Assembly (NCBI GenBank): GCA_020438395.1
Contig: JAGQUR010000025.1
Coordinates: 24,720 to 88,719 of the forward strand
DNA length: 64,000 nucleotides
Source of the DNA: Solirubrobacterales bacterium
GTDB lineage: Bacteria > Actinomycetota > Thermoleophilia > Solirubrobacterales > 70-9
Direction: 5' to 3'
Below the pieces are notes generated by a model, which had not been told where the DNA came from, did not search any database, and worked only from the letters and a program-made list of their open reading frames with translations. This document shows, one piece after another, positions 1 to 7,905 of the stretch; the stretch's first letter is position 1, and each line of letters starts with the position of its first letter. Both the position numbers and the translations under genes were made by a program.

Positions 1-1274
1 GGTCGCTCGTCTACTCGACCTACCTCGGCGGAGGTGGAGACGACGCCGGCAATGGAATCGCGGTCGACGCCTCAGGCAGCGCCTATTTGACCGGTTCGAC
101 CGAATCGAGCGACTTCAATCGCGTTGGCGGTATCGAAGGTGATGAGGGCATGAAAGATGCCTTCATCTCGAAGCTCGCACCGAACGGCTCGTCACTTGTC
201 TACTCCACGTACCTGGGTGGCAGCAGCGATGACGCTGGCAATGGAATCGCGGTCGACGCCTCGGGCAGCGCCTTCGTCGCCGGCGCCACCGACTCGAGCG
301 ACTTCAACCGGGTCGGCGGCATCGAAGGGGACGAGGGCGGAAAAGACGCCTTCGTCTCGAAGCTCGCCCCCAACGGCGCTTCGCTCGCCTACTCGACCTA
401 CCTCGGCGGGGGTGGCTCCGACTTCGCAAGTGACGTCGCCGTGGATTCGACCGGATCGGCCCATGTAACGGGTGGCACCTCATCTGAAGACTTCGGCGCC
501 GACGGCTGGACCGGCTCGTACTACTACGGGTCCGATGATTTCGTCTTCCAGCTGAACCCGGCCGGTAGCTCACTGGTCTTCTTGAGTGTCACCCGTGCGA
601 ACATCAGCGAATCCGGACAGGGCATTGCAGTTGATTCCGCCGGAGACACCTACGTGGTTGACAGTTCGGGCGGGACGATGAAGCTCGTCTATACAGACAC
701 GACGCCGCCCGACACCACAATCACCTCCGGACCCGCGAACGGCGCCACGATAAAGACAAACTCCGTCGACTTCGGCTTCTCATCGAGCGAGACGGACTCG
801 ACCTTCGCGTGTCGCCTCGACAGCGGGGCGTGGTCGTCCTGTACGTCGCCGAAGTCGTACTCGAACCTCTCAAACGGATCCCACCGCTTCGCAGTCAGGG
901 CGACCGACCCGGCCGAGAACACGGATCAGACCCCGGCGACCCGCGACTTCACGGTCAACACCACCGTCTACAGGGCCCGGATCAGCAAGGTGAGCGTAAG
1001 CGGTCCTGCCAGGGTCAAACGGAAAAAGAAGGTCACCTACAAGGTCAGGATCACCAACTCCGGAAACGCGAGTGCCACCGGAGTGAGGCTAAAAGTGAGT
1101 GGCAGGGGCGTCGGCCTCAAGAAGTCGGCCGGAAAGATTGGCGCCCGCAAGACCAGGACGGTCAAGATCGGTCTCAGGTTCAAGAAGACGGGGAAGGTCA
1201 AGGTCACGTTCAAGGTGACCTCAGGCAACGCCGGCGGCAAGACCGTCAAGAAGAACGTCAGGGTCAGGAAGTAG
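1..1274 (+). CDS. SBBP beta-propeller / Ig-like surface protein, 3' part (5' end outside window)
   Basis: The frame is open from the left edge, so the start and any signal peptide lie outside the window. The first ~155 residues hold SBBP-type beta-propeller repeats: three units of about 63 residues with the signature VYSTYLGG, then GIAVDASGSA, then TGST. They are also visible as DNA near-repeats with a period near 190 bp. A linker beginning TTPPDTTITSGPANG leads into an Ig-like module (ACRLDSGAWSSC, FAVRATD) of a type common in Solirubrobacterales surface proteins. The last ~100 residues are Lys/Arg-rich and look like a CARDB/DUF11-type beta-sandwich. It is probably secreted or surface-attached. 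No catalytic motif is visible, and a structural or binding role is inferred. Its stop lies 11 bp inside the convergent TetR gene. Confidence 0.85.
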   Translation, partial: SLVYSTYLGGGGDDAGNGIAVDASGSAYLTGSTESSDFNRVGGIEGDEGMKDAFISKLAPNGSSLVYSTYLGGSSDDAGNGIAVDASGSAFVAGATDSSDFNRVGGIEGDEGGKDAFVSKLAPNGASLAYSTYLGGGGSDFASDVAVDSTGSAHVTGGTSSEDFGADGWTGSYYYGSDDFVFQLNPAGSSLVFLSVTRANISESGQGIAVDSAGDTYVVDSSGGTMKLVYTDTTPPDTTITSGPANGATIKTNSVDFGFSSSETDSTFACRLDSGAWSSCTSPKSYSNLSNGSHRFAVRATDPAENTDQTPATRDFTVNTTVYRARISKVSVSGPARVKRKKKVTYKVRITNSGNASATGVRLKVSGRGVGLKKSAGKIGARKTRTVKIGLRFKKTGKVKVTFKVTSGNAGGKTVKKNVRVRK

Positions 1275-1890
1275 CGCTGATCGAGCAGTGGGCCGTCTCG
1301 ACCAGTGAAGTCATCAGATCGGCGGCTTCGTCCCGGCCGAGCCCCTGTTCACGGACCAGCGAGCCCCAGGTGCTGAAGGCGAGGGCATGCCCGATTGCCG
1401 CGGCCACCCGCTCCCGGGGCCTGCCCCTCTGCTTGCGACCGCGCATCAGGATTGAAGTGGCCTCGGTCAGGTAGGCGCCCATGGCGGCGACCGCGTCCCG
1501 GACTGCCGGCACCCGGTCGGCGTCGCGGCCGGTGCTCTCAAGCATCTGCTCCGTCTCGGCGTAGAAATCGTAGATCTCGGTCAGGGCCAACCGCAACCGC
1601 TCGTCGGGATCGGCCACGCCGCTCCACTCTTCGAGGTCGGGGGGTGGATGCTGGGCGTTGTAGTGGGAGGTGCAGGCCTGGTAGATCGCCGCTTCGTCGG
1701 GAAAGTGCCGATAGACGGTTGCCCGTTGCACACCGGCTTCACGGGCGATGCCACTGACCGTCGTCTTTGCCGGGCCGATCGTGCCGTGAAGCTTCACCGC
1801 GGCCTCGGTGATCCGAAGGCGCGTCTCCGCCTCCTTGTCGGCTCGACGACGCTTCCGGTAGGTGCGGGGCTTTTCGATTTCGTGAGACAT
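1264..1890 (-). CDS. TetR family transcriptional regulator
   Basis: The 208-residue product has the normal TetR length and layout. A basic N-terminus is followed by a helix-turn-helix at about residues 44-63 (TTVSGIAREAGVQRATVYRHF), the diagnostic TetR recognition segment. The rest is a helical ligand/dimer domain without recognisable ligand specificity. It is divergent from a cupin gene across an 81-bp gap that contains inverted repeats built on CTGTT/AACAG. This suggests it represses itself and the cupin gene in response to a small molecule. The family assignment is secure, and the target is inferred from position only. Confidence 0.92.
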   Translation of the reverse strand: MSHEIEKPRTYRKRRRADKEAETRLRITEAAVKLHGTIGPAKTTVSGIAREAGVQRATVYRHFPDEAAIYQACTSHYNAQHPPPDLEEWSGVADPDERLRLALTEIYDFYAETEQMLESTGRDADRVPAVRDAVAAMGAYLTEATSILMRGRKQRGRPRERVAAAIGHALAFSTWGSLVREQGLGRDEAADLMTSLVETAHCSISATS

Positions 1891-1891
1891 A

Positions 1892-1953
1892 CCTGTTCAT
1901 GCAATATTGACAGATGGGCAGGACGTGTGTTACTTTCGCAAAACAGTCCTGTT
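1892..1953. promoter_or_regulatory. Divergent promoter with candidate TetR operators
   Basis: Between the TetR and cupin starts there is a perfect TTGACA (1907-1912), 18 bp, then TACTTT (1931-1936), a reasonable -35/-10 pair for the cupin gene. A perfect palindrome AACAG-TC-CTGTT lies at 1942-1953. A looser inverted pair, CTGTTCA (1893-1899) facing TTGACAG (1907-1913), overlaps the -35. CCTGTTCA occurs twice in direct orientation (1892-1899, 1948-1955). The repeats and hexamers are directly visible; binding by the adjacent TetR is inferred. Confidence 0.5.
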
Positions 1954-1971
1954 CAATGAAAAGTAGAAGGT

Positions 1972-2520
1972 ATGGCACACGCGGTAGACACCAAGAGAAT
2001 TCGCTTCGACGCAAGCCAGGGTCCGAGGCTGATCGGGCCGGGTGACGGAAAGTCGGTTGACCTCGGTTCAGTCGGGGTGCGCTTCATGGCCTGGACCGAA
2101 GAAACCGGCGGAGGCTTCTCGCTGGTCGAGCATCCGATCCCCCCGAAGACCCTGGTTGCTCCGGTTCACATCCACGAGCGCGAGGACGAATACAGCTACG
2201 TGCTGGAAGGCCGCATGGGCGCGAAACTCGGCGACGACGTCGTCTATGCCGAGGCCGGGGATTTCGTCTTCAAGCCGCGCGAGCAGTGGCACACCTTCTG
2301 GAATCCCGACGACGCGCCCTGCCGCATCCTCGAGATCATCGCTCCGGGGGGCTTCGAGCACTTCTTCGACGAGCTGGCCACGGCAATGGCCGGCGCCTTC
2401 GACCCGGAGAAGCTGGCTGAACTCGGCGCCAGGTACGGGCACCGCTTCAAGCCGGAGACCGTGTCCGAGCTCTGCGCGGAGCACGGCCTGTGGCATCCGA
2501 TGCTGGAAGAGCAGGGCTAG
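1972..2520 (+). CDS. Cupin domain protein
   Basis: The 182-residue single-domain cupin has the conserved cupin motif 1 metal ligands His67, His69 and Glu73 in VHIHEREDEYSYVLEG. The motif 2 histidine is His107 in REQWHTFWNPD. The fold is expected to bind one divalent metal. Stand-alone cupins of this kind act as dioxygenases, isomerases or sensors, and the substrate cannot be read from sequence. The ATG is preceded by AGAAGG at a close but usable distance. Its position divergent from a TetR regulator suggests induction by a small aromatic or other hydrophobic compound, which is inference. Confidence 0.88.
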   Translation: MAHAVDTKRIRFDASQGPRLIGPGDGKSVDLGSVGVRFMAWTEETGGGFSLVEHPIPPKTLVAPVHIHEREDEYSYVLEGRMGAKLGDDVVYAEAGDFVFKPREQWHTFWNPDDAPCRILEIIAPGGFEHFFDELATAMAGAFDPEKLAELGARYGHRFKPETVSELCAEHGLWHPMLEEQG

Positions 2521-2608
2521 CCGACCGGATGACGAGAGTGCCAAATGCGGCCGGGCCGCCTGACCAGGACGGCAGGTGCCGAGACGATTACGCCTCTGTC
2601 TCTGAGAG

Positions 2609-2818
2609 CTAGTACCTCGGAGGCAGATCTCGAGGTGGATCGCCAGGCAGGCGGCCCCGTCGACCATAGGCAAAGATCGAGAAGATCAGGCCGAACGCAC
2701 CGACGCCCATCAGGATCCAGCCGACGATGTTGATGTCGACGCCACTGACGGTCGCGGTGACCGCGAAGGCGAGGATTGCCCCCACCGCGACAAGAAAGAG
2801 TGAAAAACCGAAAGTCAT
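2609..2818 (-). CDS. Small two-helix membrane protein (DUF6458-like)
   Basis: I chose the internal ATG that gives about 69 residues starting MTFGFSLFLVAVGAILAFAV, because this matches a small actinobacterial family (DUF6458-type) that begins with this helix. A second helix follows around IVGWILMGVGAFGLIFSIFA, then a short Arg/Pro-rich cytoplasmic tail. The longer upstream frame adds residues that look non-homologous. The function of this family is unknown. It is convergent with the cupin gene, with an 88-bp gap that shows nothing recognisable. Confidence 0.7.
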   Translation of the reverse strand: MTFGFSLFLVAVGAILAFAVTATVSGVDINIVGWILMGVGAFGLIFSIFAYGRRGRLPGDPPRDLPPRY

Positions 2819-2934
2819 GGTGAGCCGGTACCCGGCGGCATTTCCGGGCAAACAGGCCAAGCGCCGCTTCGCCGTCGTTGACGGTCGCCGATTCTGTTTG
2901 CCCGGAGGGTGGTGGGATACTGGATCCAGTACCG

Positions 2935-3624
2935 ATGCCTCCGCAATGGCTTGAGACCTTGGCTTGGATATCGCTCGGCGTGGCGTTTCTTTGCGCCATC
3001 ATCATCCTCTGGGACATCTTCGTCGCCGGAAACCGTCAGCCGATGGGGGTCATGGAGGCGGTGTGGCCGATCACGGCCCTCTACCTGGGGCCGCTCGGCT
3101 TGTGGGCCTACTGGCATTGGGCCCGGGTCGGGCGGCCCGAGGAACAGGATCAGGGTGAGCCGCGCCCGAAACCGTTCCCGGTCAAGGTGGCGATCGGGGT
3201 CAGTCACTGCGGCGCCGGATGCACCCTCGGCGACATCATCGCCACCTGGATCGTCTTCGCCCTCGGCCTCACGATTGCCGGCCTTGCTCTCCCCTACGAA
3301 TACGTCTTCGATTTCACCTTCGCTTTCCTGCTCGGGATCGTCTTCCAGTTCTTCGCGATCCGGCCGATGAGGCCGGAAATGCCTCTGGGTCAGGTGCTGA
3401 AGAAGGCCCTCAAGGCCGACACCCTCTCGCTGACCGCCTTCGAGGTCGGGCTTTTCGGCTGGATGGCGATCATGCAGCTGGTCCTCTTCAAAAACCCGCA
3501 CCTTTCGCCTGAGCATGCCTCGTACTGGTTCCTGATGCAGATCGGGATGGCGATCGGCTTCATGACCAGCTACCCGGTCAACATCTGGCTGATCCGTCGC
3601 GGAATCAAGGAGACGATGGCCTGA
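2935..3624 (+). CDS. DUF4396 multi-pass membrane protein
   Basis: From the ATG at MPPQWLETLAW the product is about 229 residues with six or so hydrophobic segments. The family hallmark is the SHCGAGCTLGD stretch following a cytoplasmic loop, then a long hydrophobic C-terminal half ending near YPVNIWLIRRG. DUF4396 proteins are of unknown function and are often found near metal-related genes. The Cys-containing loop could bind a metal, but that is speculation. A TTG further upstream would add 19 residues that do not look like family sequence. A UUCG-loop hairpin follows the stop directly. Confidence 0.8.
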   Translation: MPPQWLETLAWISLGVAFLCAIIILWDIFVAGNRQPMGVMEAVWPITALYLGPLGLWAYWHWARVGRPEEQDQGEPRPKPFPVKVAIGVSHCGAGCTLGDIIATWIVFALGLTIAGLALPYEYVFDFTFAFLLGIVFQFFAIRPMRPEMPLGQVLKKALKADTLSLTAFEVGLFGWMAIMQLVLFKNPHLSPEHASYWFLMQIGMAIGFMTSYPVNIWLIRRGIKETMA

Positions 3625-3626
3625 AT

Positions 3627-3645
3627 CAGGTCCTTCGGGGCCTTG
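3627..3645 (+). terminator. UUCG hairpin after the DUF4396 gene
   Basis: Immediately after the stop codon, CAGGTCC-TTCG-GGGCCTTG can form a stem (one wobble pair, one bulge) closed by the very stable UUCG tetraloop. No run of T follows, so it may terminate weakly or protect the mRNA 3' end. Confidence 0.45.
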
Positions 3646-3661
3646 CTGATACGGTGAAATC

Positions 3662-3749
3662 TCCGATGACCGGGGGCCCGGGTTGAGAATCGGATGCAGG
3701 ATCAACGCCGCGATAGCGGCAGTTATCGCCCCTTCGGGAGACGGGGCGA
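3662..3749 (+). other. Structured leader upstream of the FAD oxidoreductase
   Basis: The gap of about 200 bp before the FAD-dependent oxidoreductase holds three successive perfect stems. These are TCCGAT (3662-3667) with ATCGGA (3689-3694), GCCGC-GATA-GCGGC (3707-3720, a GNRA-like loop), and TCGCCCC (3726-3732) with GGGGCGA (3743-3749). The arrangement looks like a folded RNA leader or an attenuator. Short stretches recall a thiamine-type riboswitch, but the required spacing and core are missing, so no known class is claimed. Confidence 0.35.
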
Positions 3750-3842
3750 AGGAGTCTCAGGGGCCCGACGCAAGCGGCTGATTTGCGTTTCGGCCAGTCC
3801 CATCTTCTCGCTTCCTCGAATGGAATTCTGGATGTCGCGACA

Positions 3843-5042
3843 ATGAAAAGTGAACGGGAGGAGACGGTGGTCATCGGTGCCGGCATTCACGGCATCTCGT
3901 CAGCCCTTGCGCTGGCTTCCCGCGGCAGGCGGTCCCTGGTGCTCGAGGCCGGCACCGGCCCCTTCTTCGGAGCCAGCGCCCGCAACGAAGGGAAGATTCA
4001 TCTGGGTTTCGTCTACGCCCTCGACGAGACCGGTGCGACGACAAAGGCGATGGTCGAAGGATCGCTCTCCTTCGCACCGCTGATCGAACACTGGTGCGGT
4101 CCGTTGCCCTGGGAGCAGATCCGCTCCGACGGCTTCGGCTACGTGGTGATGGACGAAGGACTGGCCGGGCCCGACCAGGTGGAAGCCCACTACAGGTCAG
4201 TCATCGAGGAGGCAGAAAGGGCGGCTCCCGCCTTCGGTTCGAACTATGTCGGGGTGAACCTCGGCGGCGCCGAAATCGTCCGGCATGAAGGGACCTTCCC
4301 CGGCATGGCCGAGGGTCATTCGGGTTGCTGGTTCGAGACTCCGGAACGGGCGGTCGACCCGCGTGCCCTTTCCAAGTTCATCACCGAAGCCGCGAGCCGC
4401 GAGCCCCTGGTGGAGATTCGGAGCGGGCACCGCGTGGCGCATGTCGAAAGACTCGAAGGCGGTTTCGCCCTTGAGGCGGAGACGGCTTCCGGCAACCGAA
4501 GGATCGAGTCGGACAACGTGATCAACTGCGCCTGGGACGGTCGTCCGGCACTGGACGGAATGATCCTCGGAGACCAGTCGCATGAGAGCTTTCGGGTCAA
4601 GCATCAGGTCATGATCCACGGCGGAGAAACGGCGGGAATCATTCCGGCGACCCTGGTCCAGGGTCCGTACGGGGACGTGGTCCTCTGGCCGAACGGCGAC
4701 GTTTACATCAGCTGGTACCCGATCGCAAGAACCCATTTCGGTGACCGGCCGGAAGACGGGCTCGAGATCGACCCCGTAGTCGCTGACCGGGTCCACGAGG
4801 CGATCGTGGACCTGTTCCCGTCCCTGGCCGGGTTCAAAGTTCTGAGCCACGCGCCCTGCTACATCCTGGCCAAGGGCGCTACCGACATTCACGATCCGGG
4901 GAGCGAGCTCCACGTAAGGCTTGGCGCCGAGTATGTGGAGTCCGACGGATGGTTCTCGATCCGTTCATCGAAGCTGACCACGGGGCCTCTCGCCGGTGAG
5001 CGCTGTGCCGCCGCGATCACCGGGACCGATCCCGGTTACTGA
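3843..5042 (+). CDS. FAD-dependent oxidoreductase (DAO family)
   Basis: The N-terminus has a Rossmann FAD-binding signature (VVIGAGIHGISSALALASRG), then an acidic residue in LVLEAG, typical of DAO-type amine/amino-acid or hydroxy-acid oxidoreductases. The product is about 399 residues, the usual length. I chose the ATG 12 codons before the GAGIHG motif; a TTG start further upstream would add a non-homologous extension. The next gene, a glycosyltransferase, begins inside its last codons, so the two are translationally coupled. DAO proteins paired with glycosyltransferases are known in surface-polysaccharide clusters, which suggests oxidation of a sugar or sugar-linked substrate. The substrate is not known. 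The gene follows a folded leader. Confidence 0.82.
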   Translation: MKSEREETVVIGAGIHGISSALALASRGRRSLVLEAGTGPFFGASARNEGKIHLGFVYALDETGATTKAMVEGSLSFAPLIEHWCGPLPWEQIRSDGFGYVVMDEGLAGPDQVEAHYRSVIEEAERAAPAFGSNYVGVNLGGAEIVRHEGTFPGMAEGHSGCWFETPERAVDPRALSKFITEAASREPLVEIRSGHRVAHVERLEGGFALEAETASGNRRIESDNVINCAWDGRPALDGMILGDQSHESFRVKHQVMIHGGETAGIIPATLVQGPYGDVVLWPNGDVYISWYPIARTHFGDRPEDGLEIDPVVADRVHEAIVDLFPSLAGFKVLSHAPCYILAKGATDIHDPGSELHVRLGAEYVESDGWFSIRSSKLTTGPLAGERCAAAITGTDPGY

Positions 5043-5916
5043 GTTGGAACCGCGCCTGACAATCGCGATTCCGCTCCACGGGGGCGCGAAATGGATCGAA
5101 GGAATCCTTGACACGGTTGCCAAAGCGCCGGAATGGAGCCGGGTCGTGCTGAGCGATGCCACCCATCTGGACGACGCGGTCGAATCCCTTGCCGGCGCTT
5201 GCCGGGGTGACGACCGGGTCGAAGCGATTTCGCGACCGGAAACCCTGGGCTGGGTCGATCACGCGAACCTGCTGCTCGAGGAAGCGCAAACCGACTACTT
5301 CTGCTGGATGCCGCAGGATGACCTGGTCTCGCCGGAGGAGTACTTCGAGTTGCTCGTCGCGGCACTTGATGAGAACCCCGACCGGATCCTTGCCTTCCCG
5401 ACGGTTCTCAGGGAACTCGAGGTGGGGCGTCTGCGCCAGAGGTCGATCGGCGAAGTGCCCTACCAGTCTCCCCCGTTCGAGCTCGGTGAGGAACCGCCCG
5501 AGCTTGAGGCAGTCCGGATGCTGAGGGAATGGAACATGGCCCTGGGTTGCTGGAGAGGGGTATTCAGGACTCGTCTGGCGCGGCCCATCCCGCAAACCGA
5601 CGATTGTGCCGATGTTGCCTGGACATTCTCGATGGCCCTGGAGGGAAACTTCATCGGGGTCGAACAGGCGCGTTATCTGAAACGGTTCCACGGAAAGAAC
5701 GCCCACCACTCGATGCGTTGGCAGGGAATGCCGGAAGCGTTGGAGGTCTTCCGGGCCGAAGTGGAGGCCCGGATCGGCCAGGACCCGGTGCCCGCCGGTC
5801 AGGTCATGGCCGCTGTTCGCCGCTACCTGCACCGGCACCGGCTGGCGATGTTCGGTTACCGGCTTCGCCCCTTCGCGGCCTACCTCCTCAACCGGCCGAG
5901 GCCCGTCACCGAGTAG
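4996..5916 (+). CDS. Family 2-like glycosyltransferase
   Basis: The roughly 306-residue protein starts with the GT-A nucleotide-sugar fold: a beta strand LTIAIPLHGGAKWIEGILDTV, then YFCWMPQDDLVSPEEYFELL, where the acidic QDD corresponds to the DxD metal/nucleotide-binding site. The hydrophobic helix count is low, so it is probably cytosolic or peripheral. The start could be the GTG at 4996, overlapping the preceding gene by 47 bp, or the TTG at 5044 just after its stop; both keep the fold intact. Coupling to the DAO gene suggests joint modification of a glycan or glycolipid. Donor and acceptor are unknown. Confidence 0.8.
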   Translation: MSAVPPRSPGPIPVTELEPRLTIAIPLHGGAKWIEGILDTVAKAPEWSRVVLSDATHLDDAVESLAGACRGDDRVEAISRPETLGWVDHANLLLEEAQTDYFCWMPQDDLVSPEEYFELLVAALDENPDRILAFPTVLRELEVGRLRQRSIGEVPYQSPPFELGEEPPELEAVRMLREWNMALGCWRGVFRTRLARPIPQTDDCADVAWTFSMALEGNFIGVEQARYLKRFHGKNAHHSMRWQGMPEALEVFRAEVEARIGQDPVPAGQVMAAVRRYLHRHRLAMFGYRLRPFAAYLLNRPRPVTE

Positions 5917-5994
5917 AGGATGACGTGGTGGTTGTTACCATCGGGTCGATGGGGCCTTCCCACAGGAACCGGAGCTTCTGATCGGGGTCTTCCA

Positions 5995-7245
5995 GTGAAG
6001 TTGACCTTCGCGCCGAAGAGCTGGTTCGAAGCGATGCGGGTCAGTTTCGGCCTGCCGTCAGGCATGGCGATGCTGGCTGGCATCTTCCTCGGGCTCACCC
6101 TCCCGGCCATGGACGACAAGTTCGGAATCGAGCTTCCGGCACTCGCCTTCGAAAGCCAGTCTTCGGCAAGGGGGCTGCTTGAGACGATCAGCACCGCGAC
6201 CGTTTCGGTTGCCGGCCTCAGCTTCTCGGTGACCATCGTCGCCTTGACCCTGGCCTCGTCCCAGCTCAGCCCGAGAGTGCTGCGAACCTTCCGGGGTGAC
6301 CGGCTCAGCCAGGTGACGCTGGCGCTCTTTCTCGGGACTTTTGTCTACTGCCTGACCTTGCTGGTGCGGCTCGGCGTCAACGGTACCGGGGGGGAAGCAC
6401 CGAACCTCTCGGTCACCATCGCCGTGCTGCTCGCTTTCGCATCGTTTCTGGTTTTTGCCTTCTTCATCGGTCACGTCATAAAGATTCTCCAGCCCTCGAC
6501 CGTGGTGTCGGGGATCTATGAGGACGGCGTCGAAATGGGCCGGAACCAGTACCCCACCGGTGCGGGGGAACCGGATCACCCGGCGGCAGCCAGACTGGCG
6601 GCCCGTGACCTGATGCGGGGGAAGGGGCCGGAGACCGTTTGTTCCGAAGATCCCGGATACCTGACCCTGGTCGACCTCGACGGGCTGATCTCCTGTCTGC
6701 AGGAGAAGGACGGGTTTGCTCGCCAGGCGGTCGCGGTTGGCGACTATGTGTTGCCGGGTCAGACTCTGGTTGAGGTCTGGCCGGGCGAGGACGGGATGGA
6801 AGTTCTGGAAGCCAAGGTCCGGGAAACCTTCGTGCTGGGCAAGCAGCGAACCCTTGTCCAGGACACCGCATTCTGCGTTCGCCAACTCGCTGACATAGCT
6901 CTGAAGGGACTGTCTCCGGGAATCAACGACCCGACCACGGCCGAGAACGCAATGGACGCGATGTGTTCGCTCCTGATCAACTTCGCGCGGACCGAGCGCC
7001 CTTCCGCGGTACGGGTCGATGAGAACGCCGATCCCCGATTCCTGGCGCTCGCCCCGGATCTGGACGACCTCGTCCGGTTGGGTTTCGGGCAGGTCCGCGT
7101 GGCGGCCGAAGGCAGCCCTCACTTCAACGCGCGTCTGATGGTCTTGCTGAACCAACTGCAGGCCCAGGCCCGGAAGGCGAACGTGGCCAGCCGGGAGATC
7201 AATCGCCAGAAGCAGGCCCTCGGCTCGGTCGTCGAGGTGTGCTGA
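5995..7245 (+). CDS. DUF2254 membrane protein
   Basis: The product is about 416 residues from the GTG giving VKLTFAPKSWFEAMRVSFG. Four N-terminal membrane helices carry the family block TISTATVSVAGLSFSVTIVALTLASSQLSPRVLR. A soluble C-terminal half contains SPGINDPTTAENAMDAM, the most conserved DUF2254 motif. The family is of unknown biochemical function; the topology suggests a membrane protein with a regulated cytosolic domain. An upstream ATG at 5920 would add 25 unlike residues. It lies close behind the glycosyltransferase and could be cotranscribed. Confidence 0.85.
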   Translation: MKLTFAPKSWFEAMRVSFGLPSGMAMLAGIFLGLTLPAMDDKFGIELPALAFESQSSARGLLETISTATVSVAGLSFSVTIVALTLASSQLSPRVLRTFRGDRLSQVTLALFLGTFVYCLTLLVRLGVNGTGGEAPNLSVTIAVLLAFASFLVFAFFIGHVIKILQPSTVVSGIYEDGVEMGRNQYPTGAGEPDHPAAARLAARDLMRGKGPETVCSEDPGYLTLVDLDGLISCLQEKDGFARQAVAVGDYVLPGQTLVEVWPGEDGMEVLEAKVRETFVLGKQRTLVQDTAFCVRQLADIALKGLSPGINDPTTAENAMDAMCSLLINFARTERPSAVRVDENADPRFLALAPDLDDLVRLGFGQVRVAAEGSPHFNARLMVLLNQLQAQARKANVASREINRQKQALGSVVEVC

Positions 7246-7291
7246 ACCGCTCGGGCCAGGCGAACCCTTAGGCTGAGCCGCGGGAGAACCG

Positions 7292-7882
7292 ATGCTGAGA
7301 CTGGTTGACCGGGAGATCAAGGCCTGGAGCCGCGGAACCGCGCAGGCTCAACTCGGGCTGCTCTGGGATGAGGTCGAGCGCAACGGGGTCAAGGCGATCT
7401 CCTGGTGGGAACGGGACGAATGGTCCTCGCCTTATCTGATCAGCGCCTCGGAGGACCGGAGCCTTGCGCCGGGGAAGTTCCGGGCCTTTTGCCAGGTCAA
7501 CTTCGGCCGGCCGGAAGACGACGAAATGCTGTTCTCCGACGACAGCGAGGCCAGAGGTAGAGACACCCCGGTCGAGACCATGGGTGCGCGGGATATCCGC
7601 CGGATGCTTGAGTTGCCCGGCGTCGAAGAGCGCCCCGAACTCTGCGACCTGCTGATCAACATCGGCTACCGGCGCGACGAAATGGACCTCCCGGCGATCA
7701 CCTCCTTCGCCGGGCACCAGGAACCGGTCGTCCGGTACGTGGTCCTCGGGATGCTTTCCTGGAACCCCTCGCTGACCAACGACTACCTCGGCGGGAAGTT
7801 CGAAAAGGACCCGGATCCGGCGGTTCGGGAACTCGCCGAACGGTTCGCCAGCGGCAGACTGCGGCGACAGACCAGAATCTAG
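7292..7882 (+). CDS. Unrecognised soluble protein, possibly HEAT-like C-terminus
   Basis: I do not recognise this 196-residue protein. It has no signal peptide or membrane segment. The N-terminal half contains a Trp-rich stretch (ISWWERDEWSSPYLISASEDR). The C-terminal half (PAITSFAGHQEPVVRYVVLGMLSW, then EKDPDPAVRELAERF) has the helix-turn-helix rhythm of HEAT-type repeats, where DPDPAVRELA is typical. It follows DUF2254 by 46 bp on the same strand. A protein-protein interaction role is possible but not shown. Coding character and codon use match the neighbours. Confidence 0.6.
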   Translation: MLRLVDREIKAWSRGTAQAQLGLLWDEVERNGVKAISWWERDEWSSPYLISASEDRSLAPGKFRAFCQVNFGRPEDDEMLFSDDSEARGRDTPVETMGARDIRRMLELPGVEERPELCDLLINIGYRRDEMDLPAITSFAGHQEPVVRYVVLGMLSWNPSLTNDYLGGKFEKDPDPAVRELAERFASGRLRRQTRI

Positions 7883-7905
7883 ATGCGACTGCCGGCATAA
7901 CGGGA

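Noticed and set aside
1..470. CRISPR-like array from the periodic near-repeats at the left edge
   Set aside because: The repeats are coding, imperfect and about 190 bp long; they encode SBBP protein repeats.
3662..3749. Thiamine (TPP) riboswitch
   Set aside because: Stretches like TTGAGA and GGATCAACGCCGCG resemble it, but they are too close together and the ACCTGATC arm is absent; reported only as an unclassified leader.
3726..3770. Glycine riboswitch (AGTCTCAGG segment)
   Set aside because: The GGAGAG and CGCCGAAGG(A/G)GCAA core elements are missing.
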